Source: Nymphaea colorata (Eukaryota; Streptophyta; Magnoliopsida; Nymphaeales; Nymphaeaceae). Taken from it: a stretch of 64,000 nucleotides of DNA. The DNA lies in NCBI RefSeq assembly GCF_008831285.2, contig NC_045138.2, positions 18,075,934 through 18,139,933 of the forward strand, read 5' to 3'. Of the stretch, positions 49,317-59,384 are shown one piece after another. The stretch's first letter is position 1, and each line of letters begins with the position of its first letter. The notes under the pieces are model-generated. The model was not told where the DNA came from. It saw nothing but the letters and a program-made list of their open reading frames with translations, and searched no databases. The position numbers and the translations under genes were made by a program.

Positions 49317-50241
49317 ATGTTTTGCACTTCAAAGCCCCATGGCCAGGCTGATGACATGCTTGACAAACTGTGCGACAATTTGCAGCAATATGACCATTAT
49401 TTCCACAAGCAAAGCAAGATCCAACCTGATTTTTCGGAGAACGATCTTGAGTTTTATTGCGACCTCTGTTATGTTTAAAGCGATTGCCACCAAAATTTTG
49501 ATTTTTCATCGTAAAATTTGCTGATGGAGTTCCAATAGGGAGATTATCAACTTCATCCAATTGCGCCTCATGAATAAGCAACATAGCAAGCAAGTCTTCC
49601 ATATTAATGGGATCAACCCTAGTGTTCAACGCAGTTCTAAGAGACTCATATTCTCCCGATAGTAAACCAGTCATGATGTAGGTGATCAAATCATCATCAT
49701 CCACTGGTTTGGATGCAAGAGCTAACTGGTGAGCAATACTTCTTGCTCTGCAGAAATATTCCGAAATAGTTTCAGTGTCTTTTCTTAAGTTCTGAAGTTG
49801 GTTTCTCAACTGCTGGATTCTTGTTCTTGAGCGAGCAGCATACATACGTTTGAGGGCATCCCATAATTCATGAGAGGAAGAAATTCCCACAACATGACTA
49901 CGAACAAGATCAGTTAAAGATGAAAGAATCCAACTTAATAAAAGCTGATCTAATCTGTACCATTCATCATACTTTGGACTCCGACATTGGAAACCATTGT
50001 TGTCATCAATCCATTCAGAGGGACATGGTTGTTTACCATCTATGAAACTCATAAGATTATAACTCTTAAAGAGAGACATAAACTGAGATTCCCAAATCAA
50101 ATAATTGTCTGATGCAAGCTTAATGGAAAGCAAATACTGAAGATTTGTAGGCGCAGGAAGAACAGAAAAAATCTGACCTGTAGTTTGAGATGTGTCTGGT
50201 GTAGCAGACTCTGAAGGATGATTGGTATTGTTTTCAGCCAT
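49300..50241 (-). CDS. copia gag, separated from pol by a frame change
   Basis: Start ATG at 50,241 (MAENNTNH), 313 aa. Residues about 35-200 form the copia-type gag core (LASDNYLIWESQF, LVRSHVVGISSSHELWDALK, TETISEYFCRARSIAHQLA). Near the C-terminus lie two zinc-knuckle-like motifs, CFACGNNGHIAANC and CQACHQPGHGALKC. The frame ends at 49,300 just after an AAAA run, while the protease begins in another frame overlapping this end. In most copia elements gag and pol are one frame, so this is probably a one-base indel; a programmed shift is possible but there is no clear slippery heptamer. Confidence 0.9.
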   Translation of the reverse strand: MAENNTNHPSESATPDTSQTTGQIFSVLPAPTNLQYLLSIKLASDNYLIWESQFMSLFKSYNLMSFIDGKQPCPSEWIDDNNGFQCRSPKYDEWYRLDQLLLSWILSSLTDLVRSHVVGISSSHELWDALKRMYAARSRTRIQQLRNQLQNLRKDTETISEYFCRARSIAHQLALASKPVDDDDLITYIMTGLLSGEYESLRTALNTRVDPINMEDLLAMLLIHEAQLDEVDNLPIGTPSANFTMKNQNFGGNRFKHNRGRNKTQDRSPKNQVGSCFACGNNGHIAANCRTVCQACHQPGHGALKCKTCLWVI

Positions 50242-51008
50242 TTTTGAATGAAAAAACAGAGGGAGAGAACCCACAACCTCACGACTATTCTGTTCTTACA
50301 ACCTCAATGGTGGCACTTGAAAAATCCACAACGCTACCCTGTTCTCAACTTAGAAAAATCTGAGGTTTGGAGGATAGAAAGCCGAGATGAAGACGATTCC
50401 AACGAACTAAAGATCGTCCAAAACGGGTGTCGGAGGAATCAGCGCCGAAGATTTGAAGAAACAACAAGTTTTGCCTTTTCCGCCGGTGAGAATGATGATT
50501 TCGGGGGGTGTCAACGCCTGGACACGTGCAAGAAAGGCCAAGGACATGATGACAATGTGTTGTTTGTGTTGAAAGAAGCCCGACACGTGTTGAGCGGGAC
50601 TCGGTGTCGCTTGAAAAAGGTGTTTAACGCGACACAGAGGCGGGATTCGACGAGAGGTGCTGACGCGGCTGCGTGAGACTCGACGGGACTCGCGAATTCC
50701 GGTCGTGTCCCGCTGATGATGACACGAAACCGTGGTTATTCGCCGGTGACGGAAGAACACGGCAGAATATTCCGCCGGGATTCTTCGGGATCGCCGGGAA
50801 ACGGCCTCCGCCCGAAAAAACTCTGTTGAAACTTCAAATTCAGATTCCGAGCTCGTTCTTGGGCCAAATCGAGCGTTCTTGGGCTCGTTTTGCTCGGAAT
50901 TTCGTCAGCAATCTTCTGATCCAGCAATCAACACGTTTTGAACCCACTGTAGGCTGGATTGCTAGCTGGAACACCCGGTGGTTGTAGAAAAGGAAGATGG
51001 CCGTGTGT
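50242..51008 (-). other. Untranslated leader of the copia element
   Basis: About 770 bp between the primer-binding site and the gag ATG, more GC-rich than the surroundings. Frames across it on both strands (for example 50,248-50,676 +) show no domain. Confidence 0.6.
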
Positions 51009-51021
51009 GGCTCTGATACCA
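51009..51021 (-). other. Primer-binding site for initiator-Met tRNA
   Basis: On the minus strand TGGTATCAGAGCC follows the 5' LTR directly. This is the standard plant copia primer-binding site complementary to the 3' end of tRNA-iMet, and it fixes the LTR inner end. Confidence 0.95.
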
Positions 51022-51325
51022 TAAAAGGGAAAAAGGCAAAACACCAAGACATAGAGAGTTTTAACGTGGTTCGACTCAGGATCGAGTCTACGTCCACGAA
51101 CAAAGGTTTCTCTCTCACACGCCTCAATCATTTGTGTGAGAGGTTCCATTAACATTTAAAGGAATACAAGGGTCATTCATTTCTTGATTTCTAGGATCTT
51201 GATTGGCATCAATATCTTGAAGATATTGTTGGTTACACCTCTGATTTTCTTTCCTAATCTTTTGATCAACAGAAACAACAACAATTTTGCCAGCGATATT
51301 GTTTCCTTGAGCATGATCTTCAATA
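51022..51325 (-). repeat. 5' LTR of the copia element
   Basis: 304-bp partner of 46,004-46,307. Minus-strand ends are TATTGAAG and CCCTTTTA. Confidence 0.95.
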
Positions 51326-52300
51326 CTCAGGAAGTTCAAATTCCCTTACCTTCGGTCCTCCTTCATGTTTCTAATATTCTCCTGCATAATAGACTCAAAT
51401 AGGTTGTAAGCTCTAGGGGAAACTACTTTGATAACATGCTCAGAATCCCAAATGTGAAGCCAAAATTTTGCCTTAATGCCATTGTTGATCTCTCAAGTAA
51501 TCTTGTCCCTTTATTGTCTTTCACGCCTGAAAAATGGTTTTTCAAATAGAAGAGTGGTTGTGAAATGCCTGGGAAAGACCACGTGCCCTTAGGCTTGAGA
51601 TATATATATATTCTTTTACTATCAGTGAAGCGCGTTAACTGCCGTCTGTCAGAGCTTTGCATACCACAAACGCTAGAAAGGCTTTGTTAGCATCCTCCAG
51701 CCTTGTGATGCCCACTCCTCCTTCAACTTTGGGAAGGCACAGTCTCTCCCATTTAATCATATGTCATTTCCTCACCTCTTTACTATCACCCACAGTAAGT
51801 TTGCACTCAAGTGCTCTATATGCCTTTAGGGAGTTGAGATTATCTTAAAGACTAGGCTCCAATATAAAGGACTAGCAGCTATAACAGATCTGAAAGGCAG
51901 AGGCATCCAACATATGAAAAAGCCGCTCTTCCAGGATCACAGTTTACTGTCATCTTTCATGATCATTTGACTGCACTGACTGTCGGTTAAGTCTCCAATC
52001 TGTGGGGGGAACCCCAAATATTTGGTTGGCAGCTCTCCTAGTTTCCCACCATGGGAATTGCTTACTCTCATGCACTGCTTCTGACAGAGGTTGAAGTTGA
52101 GGAGGTTTGTCTTTTTCACAATCGACTAACTTGCCCGAATGGACTTCAAATTCATTAAAGATTGCCCATGCTATGCTTTGTTGCTAGGCTTCGATAGAAT
52201 ACTTCACTGCCGTCAAGAAGAGACGCCGAGATAAAGAGTCTCTCTGATGGAACTCTGTCCTAGGCATCAACAAATCACCTTCCTTTACCATTGATATGGA
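51326..52300 (-). mobile_element. LINE 5' part (reverse transcriptase), decayed
   Basis: Minus-strand frames, interrupted by stops and shifts, carry in proper order relics of an L1-type reverse transcriptase: TEFHQRDSLSRRLFLTAVKYS (the block usually reading GLRQGDPLSPLLF; about 52,200-52,270), LGELPTKYLGFPPQIGDLTD (the KYLG block, about 51,990-52,050), a weak LDASAFQ block, and LPKVEGGVGITRLEDANKAF (about 51,670-51,740). The 3' continuation is at 45,560-46,003, on the other side of the copia insertion. Many stops make it an old copy. Confidence 0.75.
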
Positions 52301-52828
52301 GGAGCTATGGTGACCGAAGACTCCTTTTTCTCTTCCCTCTTCCTTCTCATTCACAACACATTTGATCATAGATCTTTGTCATCATATACCATCCTCGAAC
52401 ATAAGCAGGTGGTTGAGCTCTTCTTTAATCAGCGCTTCTTCCACCACAACCCTGCAATTACCACTTTCGATGCTCTCTTAAGCGATAACTGTCTCTTTGT
52501 TGCACACTGAAGATTGTATTTGTCAATTTTGAGTTGGGTAAATTTTGAATATTTTTTCTGGAATGCGGATCTGGACCCAGACTCATACTAAGAAATATCC
52601 GAGCATCCGTCCCGAATCCAATCCATTGATGAGTAGCGTCGGTTCCACAGGTAGATGTTTCCCCTGGAAAACTCTTTCCCTTTGGTTTCTTAACCCGAAA
52701 GGTTTTCTACCAGTCAACGCCAACGCCAACGCGTCGACGGCAGAACTCGACACGTGTGAAGAATCACGAATAGTCTTGAAGCATCTCCCAGACGACGTTT
52801 CTGGTCATGCCTTCTCCTGAACGACACC
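52301..52828. other. Upstream region of the LFG gene
   Basis: No gene is seen. The last 250 bases before the TATA box are more GC-rich and include a CGCCAACGCCAACGCGTCGACG stretch and an ACACGTGT element. The LINE relic ends somewhere near 52.3 kb. Confidence 0.5.
52749..52758. promoter_or_regulatory. G-box/ABRE-like element
   Basis: GACACGTGTG contains the palindrome CACGTG, the core bound by plant bZIP and bHLH factors, including ABA-responsive ABF proteins. It lies about 75 bp upstream of the TATA box of the LFG gene. Function is inferred from position only. Confidence 0.45.
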
Positions 52829-52840
52829 TATTTATATATT
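52829..52840 (+). promoter_or_regulatory. TATA box of the LFG gene
   Basis: TATTTATATATT lies about 150 bp before the start codon, followed by a CT-rich leader, which is a normal plant core-promoter layout. Confidence 0.6.
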
Positions 52841-52981
52841 GTACCTCTACAAGCCTTTTTGTTCCGTTTCAGGAGTCTCTCTTCCCTGCGCTCCTTCGAT
52901 CTGCTCGACTCTCTTAACCCCAACTCGTTGTTGTTTCTTCGATTCGTCACTTCTTCCCAGTGAGATATTGACCGGCCGGAG

Positions 52982-55371
52982 ATGTGGCAGTGGCAGAGGC
53001 CCTACAGGAAAAGCGGTGATGTCGAGGGCGGTACGGCGCCCCTCTACCCGATGATGCTCGAGAGCCCTGAATTGCGATGGGCGTTCATCAGGAAGATCTA
53101 CTCCATCCTTACCATCCAGCTCCTCCTTACCATCGCCGTCGCGGCGGTCGTCATTACCGTGCGCCCGATCTCTCTGTTCTTCGTCTCTACCACCGCCGGC
53201 CTCGTTCTTTACATTGTTATCATCATCCTGCCTTTCATTCGTGAGTTACCCTCTCTTCTCTGTGGCTGGTCTGGGTCGTCTATTCGTCTACTGGTGGGTG
53301 GGACGGGATTTCGATTTGTATGAACATTGCTGGATTACTTACTCTTTTCCCCCCCTTTTTTGGCAGTTCTTTGCCCTCTATATTTCTACCATCAGCGTCA
53401 TCCAGTCAATCTGCTTCTTCTTGGATTGTTTACAGTCTCTATAAGCTTTCTCATCGGTTTGACATGCGCCTTCACCAGTGGTAAGAGATTTCTTGTCCTT
53501 TCTTAGCTTTTGAGTTTTAATCTTGATCCTTCATTTTGTGTGCACTCCCTCGCTGTTTCTTTGTCATCTTGAGAAACTTCAATCCTGTATGTGTTTCGTG
53601 TAATTTTGGTTTGATAGTTAGTTACCGTGAGGAAATTGTGAGCGATATGAGAGTCTGATTCTTGTTTTATGTTGAGCCCTTGGAGGTCACTTAAAAAAGG
53701 ATGTCAATCCTTGGGTTGAAGAGCCAAGTGCTTATTTCCCCCTCACTTCACTCCTGATGCTTAGTTGTCCTGGACCAGAAAACAGTTGGAATCGTTTTTG
53801 GTATAGGAAAAAGAATCTGAAGAGAAAAAGGGTAGCTGTCGCGGAGGGCCTTACTTGTTGGGGTCAATCCCAATCTTTAGTTGCGTTTGACACAATCCAG
53901 GAATTTGACCGGAGATCGATTTTCTTCGTGTAGCTTGCATGATTCTTGTATATTCAACGACAAGGTTTCACATTAGGATGTTATTTGGCGATTTTGGTAG
54001 TCATAGGACCCAATTTAGGTTGACATGGTTGGTTGATATTCAACTAGTTGTAGATTCCATTTTGCAATGCTAATGGTGCGTCCTGCATTTATGTAGATTA
54101 AGTACGTTATCAATCTCCATTTCTCCGATGCTAATGGTGTGACCTACATCTTTATTTGTGATGCCACTGTTCAGGCTTCGGAATACTGGTAGGGCTTGGT
54201 CATGGTCGTAATGCCACTTGAAAAAGTTTTGTAGGATGAAAGGTCGTTTTTCAGTTTCATATTCCTAAGCAAATTTTGTCTGTTTCCGATAAAAAGTAGA
54301 ATAGTTGGGAGAAAGTTGGGAAAGGTTAGTTGAAAAACGCATATGATCTACAGTTTCTGCAAGAATCTTATTCCTGTTAAGTTTTTAAGGGGGAAAAAGG
54401 TTCTCCCCTGGAGAGAAGGTAAACGACCTCTTTTGGCGACTCTTTTTTTTTCCTAGAAACGCACTTCCCTACGTCTAATCAAAGTGATCCAGTTCTTTTG
54501 GCTTTCAGAACCTTTGTGTAAGAATGTTTTTCGCTCGTAGTGTTCTTCGAGTACTTTGCTGGGATTGTGATGGTATTCAATTTGAGGTAGCTGTGGGGAG
54601 GGGGACGCGTAGGCACCAAAAAGATCTATTATATAAAATCACAGTTGAGCTGGCTTATCCAACCTGTGAGAATCTCTTAATGGTACATCCTTTGATAATC
54701 CAGCCTTCCGGTGAAATGTTCATATTAAAAAAAGATCCAGTGTTAAGATGAGTTGAAATTTCTAGCCATGTGGTTGTTGCTTTTTCTAGAACGGCCTACG
54801 CCTGTAGTTGCTGGATCCTTGAATAATGTTTGAACTTTCTTGATGTATATTGCTACATGTGCTTTACTTTATCTAGTCACTCAACTGTTCTGTCTCTTGA
54901 TCAGGCAAGGTTATCCTTGAAGCTGCAATTCTGACTGCTGTGATGGTCGTGAGCTTGACACTCTACACGTTCTGGGCAGCAAGACGGGGCCAGGACTTTG
55001 GGTTTCTCGGTCCATTCCTGTTTGGCGCTTTGTTTATTCTCATAATCTTTGGCATGATCCAGGTAAAAGTTTTACAAACCAAATAGTTGTTGCATGCTGG
55101 TCTCCATTCGTTTCCTTAATCCTTGTTGCCTGAATCCTGTTTCTGCATGTTTTTTTTTTCTCAGATTTTCTTTCCTTTAGGGAAGATTACCACAATGATC
55201 TATGGCGCCCTCGCAGCCATCATCTTCTGCGGCTACATTGTCTACGACACAGATAATCTGATCAAGCGATATACTTATGATGAATACATCTGGGCCGCAA
55301 TCGCACTCTACTTGGATATCATCAATCTGTTCCTTGCCCTCCTCACTGTGTTCCGCGCATCTGATAGTTGA
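52982..55371 (+). CDS. LIFEGUARD / BAX-inhibitor-1-like membrane protein, four exons
   Basis: Exons 52,982-53,240, 53,367-53,480, 54,905-55,062 and 55,165-55,371, all GT-AG, give 245 aa. Plant LFG proteins are multi-spanning (about seven helices) ER/Golgi/tonoplast membrane proteins of the TMBIM family that dampen cell death and influence calcium and stress or pathogen responses. Signatures: ESPELRWAFIRKIYSILTIQ near the N-terminus, CPLYFYHQRHPVN, GLTCAFTSGKVILEAAILT, SLTLYTFWAARRGQDFGFLG, LAAIIFCGYIVYDTDNLIKR and the C-terminal YDEYIWAAIALYLDIINLFL. Length and sequence resemble Arabidopsis LFG4 and relatives (about 239 aa). Exon phases agree at all junctions and the long third intron (1,424 bp) has no gene in it. 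Which LFG paralogue it is cannot be settled by eye. Confidence 0.95.
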
Positions 55372-57359
55372 AATGGATTGTAATCGACATCTTAATCAGC
55401 AGACCACCGTATTTTTCTTCAGTGGTGCACAGATCTTCCTGGTTAACTTTGGAAAAATTGTGGATTTGTAAAGAGCAAAAGAATTGGAAACTATAAGTAC
55501 CGTGCAATTGCAAATTTAGTTCTGTTTAAGACGTACCAGGGAGAGATTGCGTTGGTTGTGGGTTTTCTCGCCTTTGCTGGTCCCTGTGGCATAGAATGTT
55601 TTCCCGTGGATCATATGAATTCATCGTTTCATTGTGAGAAGGCTGTCGACCTGTTGGGAGTAGTTATCATTGGGAAGAATAAAAAGGCATCTCCAGAGAG
55701 ACGATCAAAGAAAAAATTGAGAGCTTCAGCTACTGACCTAGTCCGGGAAAAACTCTTTTGGATGAAACATGGTAGAATCCCTTTTTATCTGAACGGAAAG
55801 AATATAAATATTTATTTGAACGGAAAGAATATAAATAACTAAAGGATGAGGAAATCTCACAAAGCTATATGCTATACTGAAGGATAAGGACGAGGAAGTC
55901 TCTCACAGCTACACTGAAGGACAAGGAAATCCAACCAGCGCCTCGACTACCAAATCACCATCCTACCAGGACCCATCATACGAGCAGCAATTCCATAATG
56001 TGACCCTGCAACTTGAGAATTGGACATGACAAAGATCTGTTGAGGACCAGCAATTCCCGCCCTTAAACACCTCAAACTATTGAGAGTAATCCAAGGATCC
56101 GTCGCAGACAGCAACCTGGAGATTTGCCCTTTGTGCCAGAGAATAAACGAAAACAAGAAATAGCCACTTCAAGGGGCCAGTCACCGTCCTTACACATTTC
56201 CCGTAAAGGACTGGAGAAAACTCCAGTCTTGTGTATAACGGATATAGAAGAAAAACACAGACCTCTTTTAACATGGAAATGCTTGAGATGGCTGTGAAAT
56301 CGGTGGCAGCATGACCTTGACCGCTTCCTACTCTTCCCGCAATTTTCTCAAGTCGCGCCTCTTTCTTTCAGCATTCCCTTTGAAGAACCCATAACTACGT
56401 TGACGAGGGCGACTAAACTGATGCCTTCACAAATATTTGCATTCTTGAAGCAGAGATTTGCCGTAACCCCCTCTTTTCCCTCCAATGACAGAAGTTGCCT
56501 CTCAGGGCTTATCTTGAAACCCTGGCATTTTTCAAGCCGTATAATTGCATGGCTTTGGAGCTTGATTGAAAAGAATGGACTTACCGCGGAACAACTGAAG
56601 GGAAGCATGAGGCTGTAAACTGAGCTATGGGGAAACTAGTATTGGCCAGCATTATCATGACGTGGTCGTTATTTCTCAGCACATACTGCAAAATGGCGCA
56701 GCTCCATCTTTTAAACATCTTTTTCTGTTGACTGTGCCCAAGTTTCCAAACAATTAAGATTTGTTCACCAGTTCGGAGCCTTCAAAAAAAAAAAAAAAAA
56801 AAAACCCTTCCCACAATCAGGAATCCTTTAAAGTTTAAACTTCACGCTTAGTCATTTTTCAAGCTTGTGGATGAGGGTTATCCTCAGTTGTAAAGAAAGG
56901 ACGATATCATCTGTAAAACATAATTCGAGCAGTTGAGGAGTTATTCACATCCCTTGGATTCTAGAGTTTTGATAATTTATTTCAAACTTTTTTTGGAAAA
57001 AAAAAATGCAAATTAATATGCATGTTTAAAAATATAGAAGTGGATAAAAAGCATGTTCTACTTTCTTAGACATGAATATGAGCGTTAGAAAAAATAATAA
57101 TCTATTGATTTCAAATTCTCATCTACACGTTTAAAACATACTTCCGTTTTATAGATTGAAAATGTTGGCATTCATAAGCATAAACGATAGACCGAATTAA
57201 AAACGTAATGCATGTCGAAATTAACCAGTATTACAATGAGACTGATTGAACTCATTCCTCAACCAGCCTCAAACTTGGGCTGCTTTGTCTCTCCAAGTCC
57301 CAGCTTAAGTCACTTATCTATGCAAACTGTACCTTAACTGTATGGTTAATTTGCGAAGT

Positions 57360-57782
57360 TAAGGGGCGTTTGATGAGATTGGGATTGTGGAATCTTGGAA
57401 TTAAAATTCTCATTTTTGATGAAATGTAAATTGAGCTATGAAACAAAAAATTTTGATTCCAAAATTATAGCTACACTTGTTCATCAAAAATTCCAAAATT
57501 GTAATTCTGCTTTAGGAAATGAAATTATGATTTCAGGATTTCAGAATTTTATTTATCTTTCTTTAGGGTACATGCCATGATGATTTTAATTCATCAATTC
57601 TAAAATTTTAATTTCCTGTTTTATCAAACACATTATATTAATTTTAAAATCAAAATTCCAGGCTATCAAACACAAAGGAAAAGTAAAGAAGAGAATCTTC
57701 ATTCCAGTTTCAGTTTGAGGTGGAATTTTGTTTCTAGAATCTCAATTCTATAATCAAATTCAAGATCGTCAAATGCCCCCTA
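57360..57782. mobile_element. MITE candidate with imperfect terminal inverted repeats
   Basis: The left end reads AGGGGCGTTTGATGA, and the complement of the right end reads GGGGGCATTTGACGA (12 of 15 positions equal). Ends are flanked by TA on both sides (TA|AGGGG...CCCCC|TA). The interior is AT-rich with repeated AATTCCAAAATT/AATTTTGATTCC words able to fold, and no coding capacity. About 420 bp. The size and TA duplication fit Stowaway- or Tourist-type MITEs; the superfamily is not settled. Confidence 0.5.
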
Positions 57783-58646
57783 CAAGAAAAGACAAGTATG
57801 GGTTTGTCAATAGCCACAACCCAGAGATGAGCACCTTAACAGCTCTATGAGAGAAGGAACTGATTCAAACTGGCCTCTGGCTCAAAATAAACAGGCCTCA
57901 TATGAACAACTTTGACGGTAGAATCTGCCAATCCATGGAAGTGGCAACCATGACCGACTTAGTGCCCGTTTGCCTGCCAGGTGAGTTCTATTGTGGACGC
58001 GGGATAGTTGCTTGATGGAAGAATTTGTTGTTAAAAAGACCATAAATCTTCGCTAAAGCCATCATAAATCATCCCCACATATAAACTGTCCCTAATGCCA
58101 ATGGAGTAAATTAGCACATGCATGAAGAATTTCACTGCCATGCAGACCCATATACCCTAAGAACCTATAATTGGTGAACTAAAACCATATTCAAACTTCA
58201 ATATAGTCAAAATTTTCGAAGTAGACCTTCTAATCGTGCAGAACAGTACGACAATGAACTAAATATGCTTTTAGCTTACAGAAAGTCATTCATTTTCACT
58301 ATAAATTTGGTATCAATGTTCTACTTCCTCTCAAAAGATCTTCAAGACAAGAATAAACTGATTTCTGCTTCACTATTGTGCTCTCTAGGACCATTTTCAC
58401 TGCCTACATGCAAGATTAAACAACCAATAATGATATTAAAGAGAGGGAAAAAAAAAGAAAAGAAAGAAAAGGATAGCTAAAGCAAGCCCACATCTTAAGC
58501 TAATCAAGTTAAAACTGGCAAGCACAACATATAACCCTCATAATGAAACTTTCTCGGTACAACCCTCTGGTCGTTATTTTGATGACCCTTCTCGCTTGGC
58601 ACCTGCAGATCATTTACAAGCTAGTTGTGCATGAACGTAGAATTTT

Positions 58647-59384
58647 TCATCGGCTAATTGACATCAAGCATTCCAAATGCAGCTTCTTGCAGCCCATTCG
58701 GTGTCTATAAAATCCCTGGTCAAGAAGAGAGAAACATCAAAAACAAACCAAGAAGAAATGTGACAGTGCATGCAAGATCACAGTCCATGTTCAAACTTGT
58801 CCACTAATGGAGCAGAAACTAGTTTGCATGAAAGTGTGGAGGTTTTGGTCCATCATCTTGTATAGTCATGGCTGCCTTCAAATTTTATGCCCCACAAGGA
58901 TTTTATTCCCTGATTGCCTATTAACACAAGAACGACAAAAGTCTCCAACTCAAAAATACTAAATGTTGCAATGCAGGACAATTGAAGTTCTCAAAGACAT
59001 GAAATTTCTAGTTTTTCAAACTTAGATGGCATTAACCTAAAATTCACTTGGTAAAAGCATGTCAAATTTAGAACTATCTATAGTATGAAGGCCTTGAGAG
59101 AATTGTTACGTCCACAAGAATTCACAGTTTCATTCATCCAGCGAGACACATAGAAGTCAGACTTGTACCATATCACGGAATGATGAACATTCAAGAAAAT
59201 ATAACACAGTTCTACAACAATCGAAGTCTATAAAGCAAAAGCCCAAAACAAACAGATCAGTTAATGTTGCACTTACCAGAGACTCATTTTTCCTTGCAGG
59301 ACGTATAGTCAATGCCACCACCAGAGCGAAAACAATCACTCTGTACCTGGGCATTGCCAATTTCCACATCCAAGAACTGGACAT
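58647..59384 (-). CDS. Possible small membrane or secreted protein gene, two exons (doubtful)
   Basis: A first exon 59,277-59,384 (36 codons) starts with MSSSWMWKLAMPRYRVIVFA followed by LVVALTI, a basic-then-hydrophobic start like a signal peptide or anchor, and ends at a strong donor CTG|GTAAGT. A matching-phase acceptor TTGACCAG at 58,716 would open a last exon (58,647-58,715) adding 22 residues with two Cys. The product would be 58 aa. I recognise no family. The donor match and hydrophobic start may be chance. Confidence 0.2.

Larger units (their letters stand above)
46004..51325 (-). mobile_element. Ty1/copia LTR retrotransposon, non-autonomous
   Basis: A complete insertion 5,322 bp long: 304-bp LTRs, tRNA-iMet primer-binding site, gag, pol (protease, integrase, reverse transcriptase, RNase H order) and polypurine tract. 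The domain order with integrase before reverse transcriptase defines copia. Plus-strand flanks read CTCAT (45,999-46,003) and CTCAG (51,326-51,330), a 5-bp target duplication with one mismatch. LTRs begin and end with TA rather than TG/CA. It sits in a LINE in the same orientation. The LTRs differ at 7 of 304 sites. Stops and frameshifts in the internal region mean it could move only with help from another copy. Confidence 0.93.
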
